Below the pieces are notes generated by a model that was not told the origin of the DNA, searched no databases, and worked only from the letters and a program-made list of their open reading frames with translations. Positions 1 to 9,293 of a stretch of 64,000 nt of DNA are shown here, one piece after another. Made by a program: the position numbers and the translations under genes. The first letter of the stretch is position 1, and the number at the start of each line of letters is the position of its first letter. The stretch is from Winogradskyella ludwigii (GTDB lineage: Bacteria; Bacteroidota; Bacteroidia; Flavobacteriales; Flavobacteriaceae): the NCBI RefSeq assembly GCF_013403985.1, contig NZ_JABFDF010000003.1:124001-188000 (forward strand), in the 5' to 3' direction.

Positions 1-1
1 A

Positions 2-1762
2 GGAACAACAGATACTAGTGTTTCTCAAACGGAATTAGATACGTGGCTTATTGATGGTGTAGAACCTGAAAATGGTACTCTTGTACAAGATGCTTCTGGC
101 TATATTACTAAAATTATCCCAGTAGGTGTGACGTATACTTCAACAACTGGTCAGAGTATGGATTGGGAAGATGCTACCTCTTGGGTAGGTGGTGTTGTAC
201 CTAATGCGATTAATGATAATGTAATAATACATGGCCTTATATCAATAAATTCAGACGTTATTGTAAATGACTTTACCATTGTAAATATAGATGGTACGGA
301 CGTTGAAAAAGAAAGAGTAATAGTTACTCCAGGAAACTCTCTTACTGTAAATGGAGATACCGTAACAAGAAATGGTCAACTTTTTGCTCAGAGTCAATCT
401 GATAGTTTTGGTAGTTTAATTTTTAACGGTGCCGTAGATGGAGATATTAGATATTATAGATATGTAAATATATTCTCAGATAACGATTTAATATCGACTC
501 CTGCAACGAGAGTATTTAGTGATTTTACAGCAGAAAACGGTAGTCTTTACGAGAACCCAGCAACAACGACTGAAAAATTGTTTGGTCCTTTTGACAATAC
601 CGCTGGTGAATACCTAACGTGGGATGAAGTGGATGATGGAGCTGAAAATATAATCCCTGGAATAGGTTACAGAACAGCAACTAATGCTGGAAGTACTCTT
701 TTAATTAGAGCTGAAGTCGCTTCACCAGCAGTAGATGTACCTGTTTCTATTTCAGATGGAGGTCACGCTACTTATGGTAAATGGAATTTAATAGGAAACC
801 CTTTTCCTTCATATTTAGATTTTGATGCTTTTTTCACAGAGAACTCAAGTCAATTCGATACAGGAGCTTTTCAAGCCATTTATGGTTATGATGCTGATGA
901 TTCTAATGGTAGTAATTTCACTATCTGGAATGCATTTAATACGACTGATAAAATTACACCAGCACAAGGTTTCTTTGTAAGAACTAAGTCTGGTGGAGGA
1001 ACTGTAACTTTCAAACCAGAAATGAGAACTATTGGAAATTCAGATGATTTTATTGTTGGTAGAACAACACCTGACTTTGTTTTATCTGAGTTATTTTTGT
1101 CTAACGGAACATCTAATTTTACTACAAAAATATATTTTGCAGACAATCAAACTCGTGGATTAGACCCTGGTTATGATGCAGGTGCTTATGCAGGGTCTGC
1201 AAAAGGGATCTTTACACATTTAGTTGAAGACAATACAAATATTGAAATGGCTATACAAGCATTATCATATGACGATTTTAACGATGTAGTTGTGCCACTT
1301 GGTGTTAAAAGTGAAGCAGGTGTGCAATTAACATTAGGGTTAAATGCTACAACGGCTACTATACCTTCAAGTGTTAATGTTTACCTTGAGGATAATGTCA
1401 CTAACACTTGGACGTTATTAAATACTGGTGATTACGTATTTACACCATTGAGTACATTAAATGGAACAGGTCGTTTCTATATACATTTTTCTGCATTAAC
1501 ATTATCAATAAAAGACGACTTGTTAAACGGATTAAATATTTACTCAGAGCAAGTAACAAAAACAGTTGTAATTAAAGGTCAATTAAATACTAGTACAATG
1601 GCTACAGTATATGATATGCAGGGCAGAATGGTATTACAACAAGCTTTAGATACTACTAGCACTACAAATACTGTTAATGTGAATGCAATAGGAACAGGAG
1701 TTTATATAGTTGAATTAAAAAGTGAAACGCAAAACAGAACTCAAAAAATTATTATTAAATAA
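2..1762 (+). CDS. C-terminal part of a large T9SS-secreted protein (5' end outside window)
   Basis: The reading frame is open from base 2, so this is the tail of a longer gene that starts left of the window; the GTG at 128 and the ATG at 158 are internal. The first ~37 codons (containing LIDGVEPENGTLVQDASGY) match the end of a repeat in the 1791 aa sulfatase encoded at 56601-61976. The remaining ~550 residues are also colinear with that protein's C-terminus: the TGQSMDWEDATSW strand-rich region, a central beta-rich module with VDVPVSISDGG and WNLIGNPFPSYLDF, and a final ~75 residue type IX sorting domain ending in QNRTQKIIIK. No catalytic domain lies within the visible part. By analogy the missing N-terminus may be a sulfatase or another enzyme, but that is a guess. 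A strong hairpin terminator follows at 1825. Confidence 0.85.
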   Translation, partial: GTTDTSVSQTELDTWLIDGVEPENGTLVQDASGYITKIIPVGVTYTSTTGQSMDWEDATSWVGGVVPNAINDNVIIHGLISINSDVIVNDFTIVNIDGTDVEKERVIVTPGNSLTVNGDTVTRNGQLFAQSQSDSFGSLIFNGAVDGDIRYYRYVNIFSDNDLISTPATRVFSDFTAENGSLYENPATTTEKLFGPFDNTAGEYLTWDEVDDGAENIIPGIGYRTATNAGSTLLIRAEVASPAVDVPVSISDGGHATYGKWNLIGNPFPSYLDFDAFFTENSSQFDTGAFQAIYGYDADDSNGSNFTIWNAFNTTDKITPAQGFFVRTKSGGGTVTFKPEMRTIGNSDDFIVGRTTPDFVLSELFLSNGTSNFTTKIYFADNQTRGLDPGYDAGAYAGSAKGIFTHLVEDNTNIEMAIQALSYDDFNDVVVPLGVKSEAGVQLTLGLNATTATIPSSVNVYLEDNVTNTWTLLNTGDYVFTPLSTLNGTGRFYIHFSALTLSIKDDLLNGLNIYSEQVTKTVVIKGQLNTSTMATVYDMQGRMVLQQALDTTSTTNTVNVNAIGTGVYIVELKSETQNRTQKIIIK

Positions 1763-1824
1763 ATCATATAAAATCAACACTTTAAATTGTTGAATATACA
1801 TATCATTTTGAATTAATCAGTACC

Positions 1825-1865
1825 AAAAAAAACCGCAATATTTGAAAAAATGTTACGGTTTTTTT
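1825..1865 (+). terminator. Rho-independent terminator after the first gene
   Basis: The run AAAAAACCG at the left pairs with CGGTTTTTT at the right. The stem extends inward with two mismatches around a small A-rich loop and ends in a T tract. It lies about 60 bases past the stop codon at 1762, so it likely ends that transcript. Confidence 0.7.
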
Positions 1866-1937
1866 ATAAGATAGAATATTTCTTTGTGCTGTCTTAGGGG
1901 TAAATTCATAAGCAAACTCAAATTATTTGGGAGCATA

Positions 1938-1952
1938 ACTAATAAAATTAGT
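1938..1952. promoter_or_regulatory. Inverted repeat ACTAAT-AAA-ATTAGT upstream of the maturase gene
   Basis: This is a perfect 6+3+6 base inverted repeat about 130 bases before the ATG at 2082. The 319-base gap 1763-2081 otherwise holds only the terminator at 1825-1865 and AT-rich DNA. A related ACTAA/TTAGT arrangement with different spacing occurs in the divergent region at 14505-14519. An operator role is a guess from position and symmetry alone. Confidence 0.25.
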
Positions 1953-2081
1953 AGCAATAATCATAATGTTATGGCTTAAAATAGTTTATTTACAATAGGA
2001 ATACTAAGTCACGTAAAGAATAACTATCAATTTGCACATTATTTAAATAAAGAAAAATAGTTTAATAAAAATTAAAACAAC

Positions 2082-3191
2082 ATGTATCATCAACACTTAA
2101 CAAAACAATGGGCTTATTTAGCTTTCGTTGTATTACTGTTTTCATCAGTGAGTAGCTGTAAAAATCAAGAGCAGAAACAAGTCAGTGAGCTCGAAGTTAA
2201 AGCTGAACCAGTTTCAAAAATAGAAGCACCTGAAGGTATGGTTTGGGTGGAAACAAAAACCTTTTTACAAGGAGCAAAAGATACTGATCAGTATGCTATG
2301 TCTAGAGAAAAACCGGCACATTGGGTTACTGTTGATGGCTTTTTTATAAACATTACTGAAGTTACAAATAAGCAATTTAAGGCGTTTGTGGATGCTACAA
2401 ACTATATGACCATTGCAGAACGCGAGATTGATTGGGAGGAAATGAAAAAAGAATTGCCTCCAAATACACCAAAGCCTCACGATTCTATTTTACAACCAGG
2501 CAGTTTAATTTTTAATAAAGATGTAAATGCAGTGGTAAACATGGAAAATTATGGACAGTGGTGGACATGGAAAACAGGAGCTGATTGGAAACATCCTGAC
2601 GGCCCGGAAACTACTATTGAGGGTAAAGATGATTATCCTGTAGTTCATGTGGCTTACCAAGATGCTTTAGCGTATTGTGAATGGGCCAAAAGACGTTTAC
2701 CAACAGAAGCAGAGTGGGAATCTGCTGCTCAAGGTAAAAACTCAAATACCATTTTTACATGGGGAAATGATGCTACTAAATTAGATGCCAATGCTAATAC
2801 TTGGCAAGGTGTATTTCCTACAGATAATGAGTCTCAGGATGGATTTGAATTCATTTCACCTGTAAAATCGTATCCGCCAAATAGCATTGGGTTATATGAT
2901 ATGGCTGGGAATGTATGGGAAATTACGAGTGACTTTTTTAGTGTGAAATATTATAGTGAATTAGACACCTCTAAACCTATTGTAAATCCTATAGGAGCAG
3001 ATACACATTTTAACCCTAATAATCCTTATCAGGTAGAACACGTAATGAAAGGTGGCTCTTTTTTATGTCATGCTTCTTATTGTGCAAGTTTTAGGATTTC
3101 GGCGAAAATGGGTGTTTCAGTAGATTCTGGGTCAGATCATATGGGCTTTAGAACAGTAGCAACACCAAATATGTTAGAGTCTAAAGAATAA
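2082..3191 (+). CDS. Formylglycine-generating enzyme (SUMF1/FGE-type sulfatase maturase), lipoprotein
   Basis: The 369 aa product begins with a lipoprotein signal (SSVSSC, lipobox Cys26), followed by an FGE-sulfatase domain from about residue 50 to the end. Typical blocks are visible: PAHWVTVDGFFINITEVTNKQF, YPVVHVAYQDALAYCEWAKRRLPTEAEWE, GNVWEIT and KGGSFLCHASYC...GFR. The pair C329/C334 in CHASYC corresponds to the two copper-binding, catalytic cysteines of true FGE (CHRSYC in the human enzyme), which many FGE-domain paralogues lack. FGE oxidises the sulfatase active-site Cys to formylglycine with O2. All 14 sulfatases in the window carry the Cys-type motif, so they are its likely clients. 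The signal peptide places it in the periplasm, so activation would follow export. It is monocistronic, between two terminators. Confidence 0.9.
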   Translation: MYHQHLTKQWAYLAFVVLLFSSVSSCKNQEQKQVSELEVKAEPVSKIEAPEGMVWVETKTFLQGAKDTDQYAMSREKPAHWVTVDGFFINITEVTNKQFKAFVDATNYMTIAEREIDWEEMKKELPPNTPKPHDSILQPGSLIFNKDVNAVVNMENYGQWWTWKTGADWKHPDGPETTIEGKDDYPVVHVAYQDALAYCEWAKRRLPTEAEWESAAQGKNSNTIFTWGNDATKLDANANTWQGVFPTDNESQDGFEFISPVKSYPPNSIGLYDMAGNVWEITSDFFSVKYYSELDTSKPIVNPIGADTHFNPNNPYQVEHVMKGGSFLCHASYCASFRISAKMGVSVDSGSDHMGFRTVATPNMLESKE

Positions 3192-3215
3192 GGATTGTAT
3201 TTTATATCTATAAAT

Positions 3216-3246
3216 AAAAAAAGGGAAAATTAATTTTCCCTTTTTT
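3216..3246. terminator. Bidirectional terminator between convergent genes
   Basis: A near-perfect inverted repeat with the core AAAAAAGGGAAAATT followed directly by its complement gives a hairpin with A and T tracts on both sides. It lies between the maturase gene (plus strand, ending 3191) and the sulfatase gene (minus strand, ending 3302), so it could serve both transcripts. Confidence 0.75.
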
Positions 3247-3301
3247 AGTTCTTAAAAACTATTTATAACACTTGCTTACTGTAGTAACTCTATAGAGCTG
3301 T

Positions 3302-5140
3302 TTAGTCTATCAAAGAGAATTCTTTAGACACTCTAGTTACTCTAATGTAGAAAGCTCCCCAATCTTCATCATCATTGGTTGTAAACCAAGCACTCATATC
3401 AGTTTCACCTTTAGTAAAATTACCTTTAAAGTTTATAACTTTTGCGTCTTTTTCAATAGCTTTAGTTTGTTCCCAAGCTCCAATTTTTACACCACCAGAT
3501 TTAAAATCCATGGTTCTACCTTCACTAATGGCTTCAGTAGATAGTGTACCTTCTCTTCCGTCTGCAGTAGCATTAATAGCTAAATCAGATTCAAAAGGCC
3601 ATCTGCTTAACTCAATGGTATAGGTGCCAGATTGCTCAAAGGCTACGGTAAATTCACCTCCTATTGGATTCTTTTGAGCTTCTCTAATGTAATTCTGATT
3701 CCATGGAATTTTAGAATCGTGAACATGCGTGTCATGACAAGTTAATTCTATAGGGTTTTGTGCATCTGAACCTAAAATAATAATAGGAAACTGATTAAAC
3801 TCTGTAGATACAGAACTCCACCATTCATTATAGTAGCCTCGCATTTGTTCTACTTTTTCAGGAAACTGTACGGCTAAGTCATTTTCTTGACCTGGATCTT
3901 TAGAAATATCATACAATTCTGTACCATTTACCAATCTCATTTTGTCTGACATCACTGCGCTTTTTCTCCATTTTATAGGACTTTGCACACGCTGAGAATC
4001 TGTGATTAGATAATCTCTACCAATGGTTTCTTCAGTTCCTAAAAGCAGTGAAGAAATATCTGAACCATCAATTTTCTTTTGTCTTTCTGGTAATTCTAAA
4101 TCACACAACGTCGCTAAAGTTGGTAAAATGTCTAAATGAGCTGTTAAATCCGTAACATCTCTACCACCTTCAATATGCTGTTCTGGATACGATATAAAAA
4201 ATGGTACTCTGTGTCCGCCTTCATATTCACTGTTTTTTGTTCCTTTCATTCCTGCATTGAAACCGTATTTTTTACCTCCTACAGTTTTATACCCAGAAGC
4301 AGTTCCGTTATCCGTCATAAAAATAACAATCGTATTATCTGCAATATTTAAATCTTCAAGTTTCTTTTGAAGTTTAGCAAAGTTATCATCCACATTGGTA
4401 ATCATTCCATAAAATATTTTTTGAAACTCCGGAATGTCTAAATCTTTGTATTTGTTATAATAGTTTTCTGGGACATTATAGGGTAGGTGAGGTGCATTTG
4501 TAGAAATATAAGCGAAAAACGGTTCGTCCTTTTTATCTTCGATATATTTTATAGCCTCGTCAAACCAAACATCTGTACAATACCCTTCATACTTCGTTGG
4601 TACTCCATTTTTAAAATACGTATCATCAAAATAATCATTATCCCAATAATCTGGAGTCTGGCCAACACCACCACCACCATGAGATATAGTGTATTTAAAA
4701 CCTTTATCTTGTGGTCTAGAAGGGTAGGTGTCTCCTAAGTGCCATTTACCAAACATGGCTGTTTCGTAGCCGTTTTCTTGAAACACATCAGCCATAGTCA
4801 CTTCATCTTCTCGTAAAATAGAAACTCCACCTATCGTATGCCAAACACCAACTCTATCTGCATATCTTCCGGTCATTAAACCAGATCTTGAAGGCGCACA
4901 AGTTGGACCCACATGAAAGTCTGTTAAACGAACAGATTCATCATGAAATTTGTCTAAAGCAGGAGTTTTAACTAAGGTGTTACCATGAGCTCCTAAATCT
5001 CCATAGCCTTGGTCGTCTGTGATAATCACAATGACATTAGGCTGCTTTGTTTTTTTAGTTGTAGCTGTCTTTGTTGATTGAGATGTACATGAAATTGTAA
5101 GTCCCACAAGTGCCATTAATACTATTATTTTTTTATTCAT
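3302..5140 (-). CDS. S1 sulfatase, lipoprotein, with C-terminal beta-rich extension
   Basis: The 612 aa product has a lipobox (LTISC, Cys18), metal-binding DD at 42-43 in TDDQGYGDLG, and the sulfatase signature CAPSRSG with Cys81 as the formylglycine precursor. GKWHLG and FMTDNGTASG supply further active-site residues. The catalytic and C-terminal subdomains run to about residue 460. After that, ~140 extra residues (TCHDTHVHD, FTVAFEQSGTYTIELSRWPF) look like a beta-sandwich that might bind carbohydrate. It is closest in motif order to the sulfatase at 21313-22806 (shared YCTDVWFDEA/FCTDVFFDAA). It is last in the minus-strand operon headed by the TonB receptor. It removes sulfate esters from the glycan; the position attacked cannot be read from the sequence. 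Confidence 0.9.
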   Translation of the reverse strand: MNKKIIVLMALVGLTISCTSQSTKTATTKKTKQPNVIVIITDDQGYGDLGAHGNTLVKTPALDKFHDESVRLTDFHVGPTCAPSRSGLMTGRYADRVGVWHTIGGVSILREDEVTMADVFQENGYETAMFGKWHLGDTYPSRPQDKGFKYTISHGGGGVGQTPDYWDNDYFDDTYFKNGVPTKYEGYCTDVWFDEAIKYIEDKKDEPFFAYISTNAPHLPYNVPENYYNKYKDLDIPEFQKIFYGMITNVDDNFAKLQKKLEDLNIADNTIVIFMTDNGTASGYKTVGGKKYGFNAGMKGTKNSEYEGGHRVPFFISYPEQHIEGGRDVTDLTAHLDILPTLATLCDLELPERQKKIDGSDISSLLLGTEETIGRDYLITDSQRVQSPIKWRKSAVMSDKMRLVNGTELYDISKDPGQENDLAVQFPEKVEQMRGYYNEWWSSVSTEFNQFPIIILGSDAQNPIELTCHDTHVHDSKIPWNQNYIREAQKNPIGGEFTVAFEQSGTYTIELSRWPFESDLAINATADGREGTLSTEAISEGRTMDFKSGGVKIGAWEQTKAIEKDAKVINFKGNFTKGETDMSAWFTTNDDEDWGAFYIRVTRVSKEFSLID

Positions 5141-5177
5141 TTTGATGCTATTTTATTTATGCTAAACTATTTTCAAT

Positions 5178-6566
5178 CTATTTAGGTAATTCTTTTTTCC
5201 AATCTTTCCACAAACCTTTAAGTTCACTTACAAGTTGCTCATTGTTTTCTGCTACATCAGTTTTTTCAAACGGGTCTTTAGAAATATTGTAAAGTTCTTC
5301 TTTATTAATTTTTTCATTAAATAAAAGTTTCCAATCTCCTTTTCTAACGGCTCCTTGTGCCCAGTGATTTGAATTCTCTTTTGTAAAACGCCATTCCCAA
5401 AATAATGGTTTTGTTCTTTTAAAGCTATTATTTTCCAAAATAGATCTTATATTTTCACCATCTATATTATAGCCTTTTTGCAATTCTGTTTCTGCTAGAC
5501 TTGCAAATGTTGGTAATAAATCTACCGTAGATAGTACACTTGTAGAATCTACTTTGTTTTCTTGGACGTGATTTTTCCATTTTACAATGAAAGGCACTAC
5601 CACACCACCTTCATAAATATCTACTTTTCTTCCTTTTAAACCTGCTGTCGATCCTGCTTCTAATGATGGTCCGTAAGCTGCTGGTCCATTATCACTTGAA
5701 AACACAATTAATGTATTGTCATCTAATCCCATTTCTGATATGGAGTTTAATAAGCGTCCAACATGAAGATCAGCATCCTTTAAAACCGCATAATACGTTT
5801 CTTTACTAGGTGATAAACCTTTAAAGGATTCGCGTTGCGCTTCAGAAGGCCATAAAGGTGTATGTGGATCTTTTAGCCAAAGGTTCACAAATAGGGGCTG
5901 TTCTCCTTTATTTCGTTTTATAAAATCTATCGTTTCATCTACAGCTATTTTACTCGAACTTTGTACCCATAAGGTGTCGGTATCCATAAATCGGGTAGTT
6001 GGCCATTTTTGATCTCCTTTCCAAGTTGGACCATTGCCGTTCCAAACTCTAGCCTCATCATAGCCATAAGTTTTAGGTTCTGGTGCTGAAGGATCTCCAT
6101 GAGGTTTGCCACCACCTCCTAAATGCCATTTACCAAAATGTGCTGTTTTATAGCCTGCTTTTTGCATGGTTAGAGGTAAATAAACAGGTAAGGAATCATT
6201 TAAATAATTAGGCATGTTACGTCTGGCATTCACTTCATTCCCTGCAAAATGACCATGCACGCGATGTCTGGCTGGAAAATGACCTGTGATAACCGAAGAC
6301 CGACTTGGAGAACACACTCCGCTTGTAACATGAAACTGTGTGAAACGTGTGCCTTCAGCTGCCATTTTATCTATGTTTGGAGTCACTACTTCGGTGCTTC
6401 CATACACTCCTAAATCTCCAAAACCCCAATCATCTGCAAAAATGAAAATGATGTTTGGCCTAGTGTCTTCTTTTTCTGCTACAACTTCTTTTTTAGTGTA
6501 ATTGCAAGAAAGCATCGCAATTACAACGACGCCTAATGTGATGTGTTTTAATGGGCTTATTCTCAT
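5178..6566 (-). CDS. S1 sulfatase, lipoprotein
   Basis: The 462 aa protein has lipobox MLSC (Cys21), ADDWGFGDLG metal ligands near 45-46, and the CSPSRSS signature with Cys85. FGKWHLGGGGKPHG and FSSDNGPAAYGPS follow, and the C-terminal GAVRKGDWKLLFN...DPFEKTDVAENN block is typical of type I sulfatases. The length is that of a single-domain S1 enzyme. It sits 7 bases from the next upstream sulfatase (6574) in the same operon, so co-transcription and probably sequential desulfation of the imported oligosaccharide are likely. Subfamily assignment would need SulfAtlas. Confidence 0.9.
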   Translation of the reverse strand: MRISPLKHITLGVVVIAMLSCNYTKKEVVAEKEDTRPNIIFIFADDWGFGDLGVYGSTEVVTPNIDKMAAEGTRFTQFHVTSGVCSPSRSSVITGHFPARHRVHGHFAGNEVNARRNMPNYLNDSLPVYLPLTMQKAGYKTAHFGKWHLGGGGKPHGDPSAPEPKTYGYDEARVWNGNGPTWKGDQKWPTTRFMDTDTLWVQSSSKIAVDETIDFIKRNKGEQPLFVNLWLKDPHTPLWPSEAQRESFKGLSPSKETYYAVLKDADLHVGRLLNSISEMGLDDNTLIVFSSDNGPAAYGPSLEAGSTAGLKGRKVDIYEGGVVVPFIVKWKNHVQENKVDSTSVLSTVDLLPTFASLAETELQKGYNIDGENIRSILENNSFKRTKPLFWEWRFTKENSNHWAQGAVRKGDWKLLFNEKINKEELYNISKDPFEKTDVAENNEQLVSELKGLWKDWKKELPK

Positions 6567-6573
6567 TTTAATA

Positions 6574-8124
6574 TTAATTATTAAACGTTTCTGTTTTTTG
6601 TTCTTTCAGTAATACTGTTGCCAACTCATTTACTTTCTTTGGGAATTGACTTGCTAAATTCGTCGTTTGCCCAATATCGTCTTTAAGATTGAAGAGTTGT
6701 ACGGTGTCTTTAGCCGTTTTAAAACGTTGTCCTTCAACAAACCATTCTGGTATTCTGGCGTGATAACCATCTTTATTATTGATATACAGCCAATCTCCTT
6801 TTCTAACGGCATATTTGGATGTAAACGTATTATGAATAATATTCGCTCTTACAACCTTGTTATTTTCTTCTAGCCACAACTTAGAAAAATTATAACTATC
6901 GTGTTGAAAGCCTTTTGGTAAATCGCTATTTGTAATAGTGACTAGCGTATTTAGAATATCTATTTGACTAAATAATTGAGAACTTGTAGTCCCTGGTTTT
7001 ATTTTGTGTGGCCATTTTACAATAAACGGCACATGGTGTCCGCCTTCGTAAACGTCTCTTTTTACACCTCTAAATGGGTGGGAACTATCGTGATTGTAGT
7101 TTTTAATACGATCATAAGCATAACGCTCTGAGCCATTATCTGAAGTAAAAATAACAATGGTATCTTCGTCTGCATTTATAGCTTTTAAAGCTGCTAATAC
7201 TTGTCCGATAGCATCATCTGTTTCATACACCCAATCTCCATAAGGACCTGCTTTACTTTTGCCTATAAAGTTTTCATTCGGAATTATAGGTGCGTGCGGA
7301 GACGGAAACGGGAGGTACAAAAAGAAAGGTTTATCTGCTTTTTCTTGATTTTTTATAAAAGTTACTGCCGAGCTTGTTATTGTAGGTAAAACGTTATAAA
7401 AATCCCAATCCTTAACTGCTGGTCCTGGTCGTAATTCCCAATTACCTTCTAAAGGCATATCTTCTCTTGGAAGTTTTAAGGTTTCTATAGGCGCTTCTGT
7501 GACCTTATCATTTTCAATCCATGTATAAGGGGGGAAATTAATAGTGCCATCTCCAAAATAAGAATCAAAACCAATAGACAAAGGTCCATTAGGAATACTT
7601 TTAGTCCAATCATAAGCCTGTGCTGGCCAGATTTCTAATTCCTTTTTTCCACGTATGACTGTTTCTTTTTGTGTAAAGTCTTTTTTTCTGATGGCTTCCC
7701 AATTCCAGCCCAAGTGCCATTTACCAATTGCAGCCGTATGGTACCCATTCTCTTTAAGAATTTTAGGTAAAGTCACCTGATTTTCTTTAAAAACAGATTC
7801 TCCCATAGAGTGTACAATATCATTGAAATCTCTCCAATGATAACGACCAGATAATAAGGCGTACCGACTTGGCGTACAAACACCAGAAGAACTATGAGCA
7901 TCTGTCATGAGTAGACCTTCTCTAGCAAGTTGGTCTAAATTAGGTGTTGGAATTTTAGATTGTGGATTTTGAATTGCTAAATCTCCATAACCCATATCAT
8001 CAGCGTAGAATATAATGATGTTGGGCTTATCAGACTTTACTGTTGGGTTAGTTGGTTTTGTTTGTTGATGACAAGCTGTTAAGAACACCAACATTACAAG
8101 ATAAAAGTAGGCGCTTATTTTCAT
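6574..8124 (-). CDS. S1 sulfatase, lipoprotein
   Basis: I chose the ATG at 8124, which gives 516 aa with a clean lipoprotein signal (MLVFLTACHQ, Cys18). The longer frame from 8151 would overlap the upstream gene. YADDMGYGDLA provides the metal-binding aspartates, CTPSRYALLSGRYHWR contains the formylglycine Cys83, and GKWHLGWNW, FFLYLPFPSPHAPIIP and FTSDNGSERY are classical S1 blocks. It belongs to the same sequence group as the sulfatases at 24186, 27679, 29319, 32043 and 46418, which share the SS-S/G-VCTP-S/T-RY signature and PFPSPH/PLTSPH blocks. It starts 4 bases after the stop of the putative hydrolase gene at 8129. Confidence 0.9.
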   Translation of the reverse strand: MKISAYFYLVMLVFLTACHQQTKPTNPTVKSDKPNIIIFYADDMGYGDLAIQNPQSKIPTPNLDQLAREGLLMTDAHSSSGVCTPSRYALLSGRYHWRDFNDIVHSMGESVFKENQVTLPKILKENGYHTAAIGKWHLGWNWEAIRKKDFTQKETVIRGKKELEIWPAQAYDWTKSIPNGPLSIGFDSYFGDGTINFPPYTWIENDKVTEAPIETLKLPREDMPLEGNWELRPGPAVKDWDFYNVLPTITSSAVTFIKNQEKADKPFFLYLPFPSPHAPIIPNENFIGKSKAGPYGDWVYETDDAIGQVLAALKAINADEDTIVIFTSDNGSERYAYDRIKNYNHDSSHPFRGVKRDVYEGGHHVPFIVKWPHKIKPGTTSSQLFSQIDILNTLVTITNSDLPKGFQHDSYNFSKLWLEENNKVVRANIIHNTFTSKYAVRKGDWLYINNKDGYHARIPEWFVEGQRFKTAKDTVQLFNLKDDIGQTTNLASQFPKKVNELATVLLKEQKTETFNN

Positions 8125-8128
8125 GGTA

Positions 8129-9283
8129 TTAGATTTGTTTTTTCCAGTCAATGGTTGCTTTCTTGTTTTCTAAATCAACCCAAATACTAGCATGCTCGTA
8201 ATTTCGGGTCAAAATCCAATCATTAACTTGCATCTCATTTAAAGGTTTACCTAAAGGTTTATCGAATTCTGGATACCATGAAAGTGATCCCATTTTTAAG
8301 CGATATCCCCAATTATAAATAATATACGAATGTTTTTGTGCACCAGCTAAAAAAGAGGCCAAAGCAAAAGTTATATGTTCTTTAGAAATTTCTTGCTTTT
8401 CTTTGTCAGATTTAGCCAAAAACTTTTTGTTAACCCAAGCATTTTCTGGCCAAGTCTTAAACACTACAATTTTTCCGCTCTTACCTGCTTTTTCCATTTC
8501 TTGAATATCTTGAAGCATACTTTCTTTAGTTTTGCTATTGAAAAACCCAAAATGTTCAATCATTATGGCATCTGTGAAATCTGGAAAATTATTTCCTACA
8601 TTTCTAAGTGGAGTGGAGCGTATGCCGTTGTATACAATTAATTTATCATTACCAATTTTGGCCCTGGTTTCTTTAATTAAATCTTTTAAGCCTTGCTGAA
8701 TGGCATCAAATTTTTCAGTTCCCCACAATTGTTTGTTGCCTGGGTTTGTAACCTGAACTAAAGCATCGAAGAAAACACCGTCTATGTTTTCATTCTTTAA
8801 ATTATTTAAAGCAATATTAGACCACCAATCTCTAAGCTCTGGATTTGATAAATCATAACGCTTTAATTTACCATCTTTTAAATCTAAATCTCCTGTTTTT
8901 GTTTTAAGCCACCAATCTGATTTTGTTTGATAATCTTCATGCGCTTTATACATATTATAATCTAAAAAGGCATTCCAATAGAATACCACTTTCATGTCTG
9001 GATTTAAATCTTTTAACACTTTTGCATCAGCTGCAATAGCTTCTTCTGAATATTTGTATTTTGGAAAACCATGCGCCTTTTCTAACACAGTGAAATTAGA
9101 ATGAGACGCTATAAATTTTGCTTCAGATTTAGTTAAGAGGTCTCCTTTTTTACCAAAGTGAAAAGCTACAGGAACTTTGTCCCAACTAAACTTTGGATAA
9201 TGCTTATCGCTTTGTGAAAAGGCTGCTTGAGCAATTACCAAACTCATTAAAAACAAACTTTTATGTAAAAAGGTTAACTTCAT
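8129..9283 (-). CDS. Putative TIM-barrel glycoside hydrolase (uncharacterised, GHL15-like)
   Basis: The start at 9283 gives 384 aa with a Sec signal peptide ending near AAFSQ. It is one of three related proteins here (also 16113 and 33626). All share an opening YPKFSWDKVP/LPEFSWDKMP/YPKFNWKTTP, a strand MKVVFYWN, RYDLSNPELRDWW, then NIDGVFFD (D173) and DAIMIEHFG (E243), and close with an aromatic Y-P-E-F-DKPLG block and a C-terminal EHASIWVDLE...ATIDW strand. Alternating strand/helix blocks with an acidic residue at strand ends suggest a TIM barrel like the hypothetical GHL15 glycosidases. The fold and the family are both inference. The fucosidase/sulfatase operon suggests action on a fucose-containing glycan. 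I could not assign a CAZy family with certainty. Confidence 0.7.
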   Translation of the reverse strand: MKLTFLHKSLFLMSLVIAQAAFSQSDKHYPKFSWDKVPVAFHFGKKGDLLTKSEAKFIASHSNFTVLEKAHGFPKYKYSEEAIAADAKVLKDLNPDMKVVFYWNAFLDYNMYKAHEDYQTKSDWWLKTKTGDLDLKDGKLKRYDLSNPELRDWWSNIALNNLKNENIDGVFFDALVQVTNPGNKQLWGTEKFDAIQQGLKDLIKETRAKIGNDKLIVYNGIRSTPLRNVGNNFPDFTDAIMIEHFGFFNSKTKESMLQDIQEMEKAGKSGKIVVFKTWPENAWVNKKFLAKSDKEKQEISKEHITFALASFLAGAQKHSYIIYNWGYRLKMGSLSWYPEFDKPLGKPLNEMQVNDWILTRNYEHASIWVDLENKKATIDWKKQI

Positions 9284-9293
9284 TATGCTCACA

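Noticed and set aside
128..160. GTG at 128 or ATG at 158 as the start of the first gene.
   Set aside because: The frame is open upstream to base 2 and matches the repeat region of the homologous giant sulfatase, so both codons are internal.
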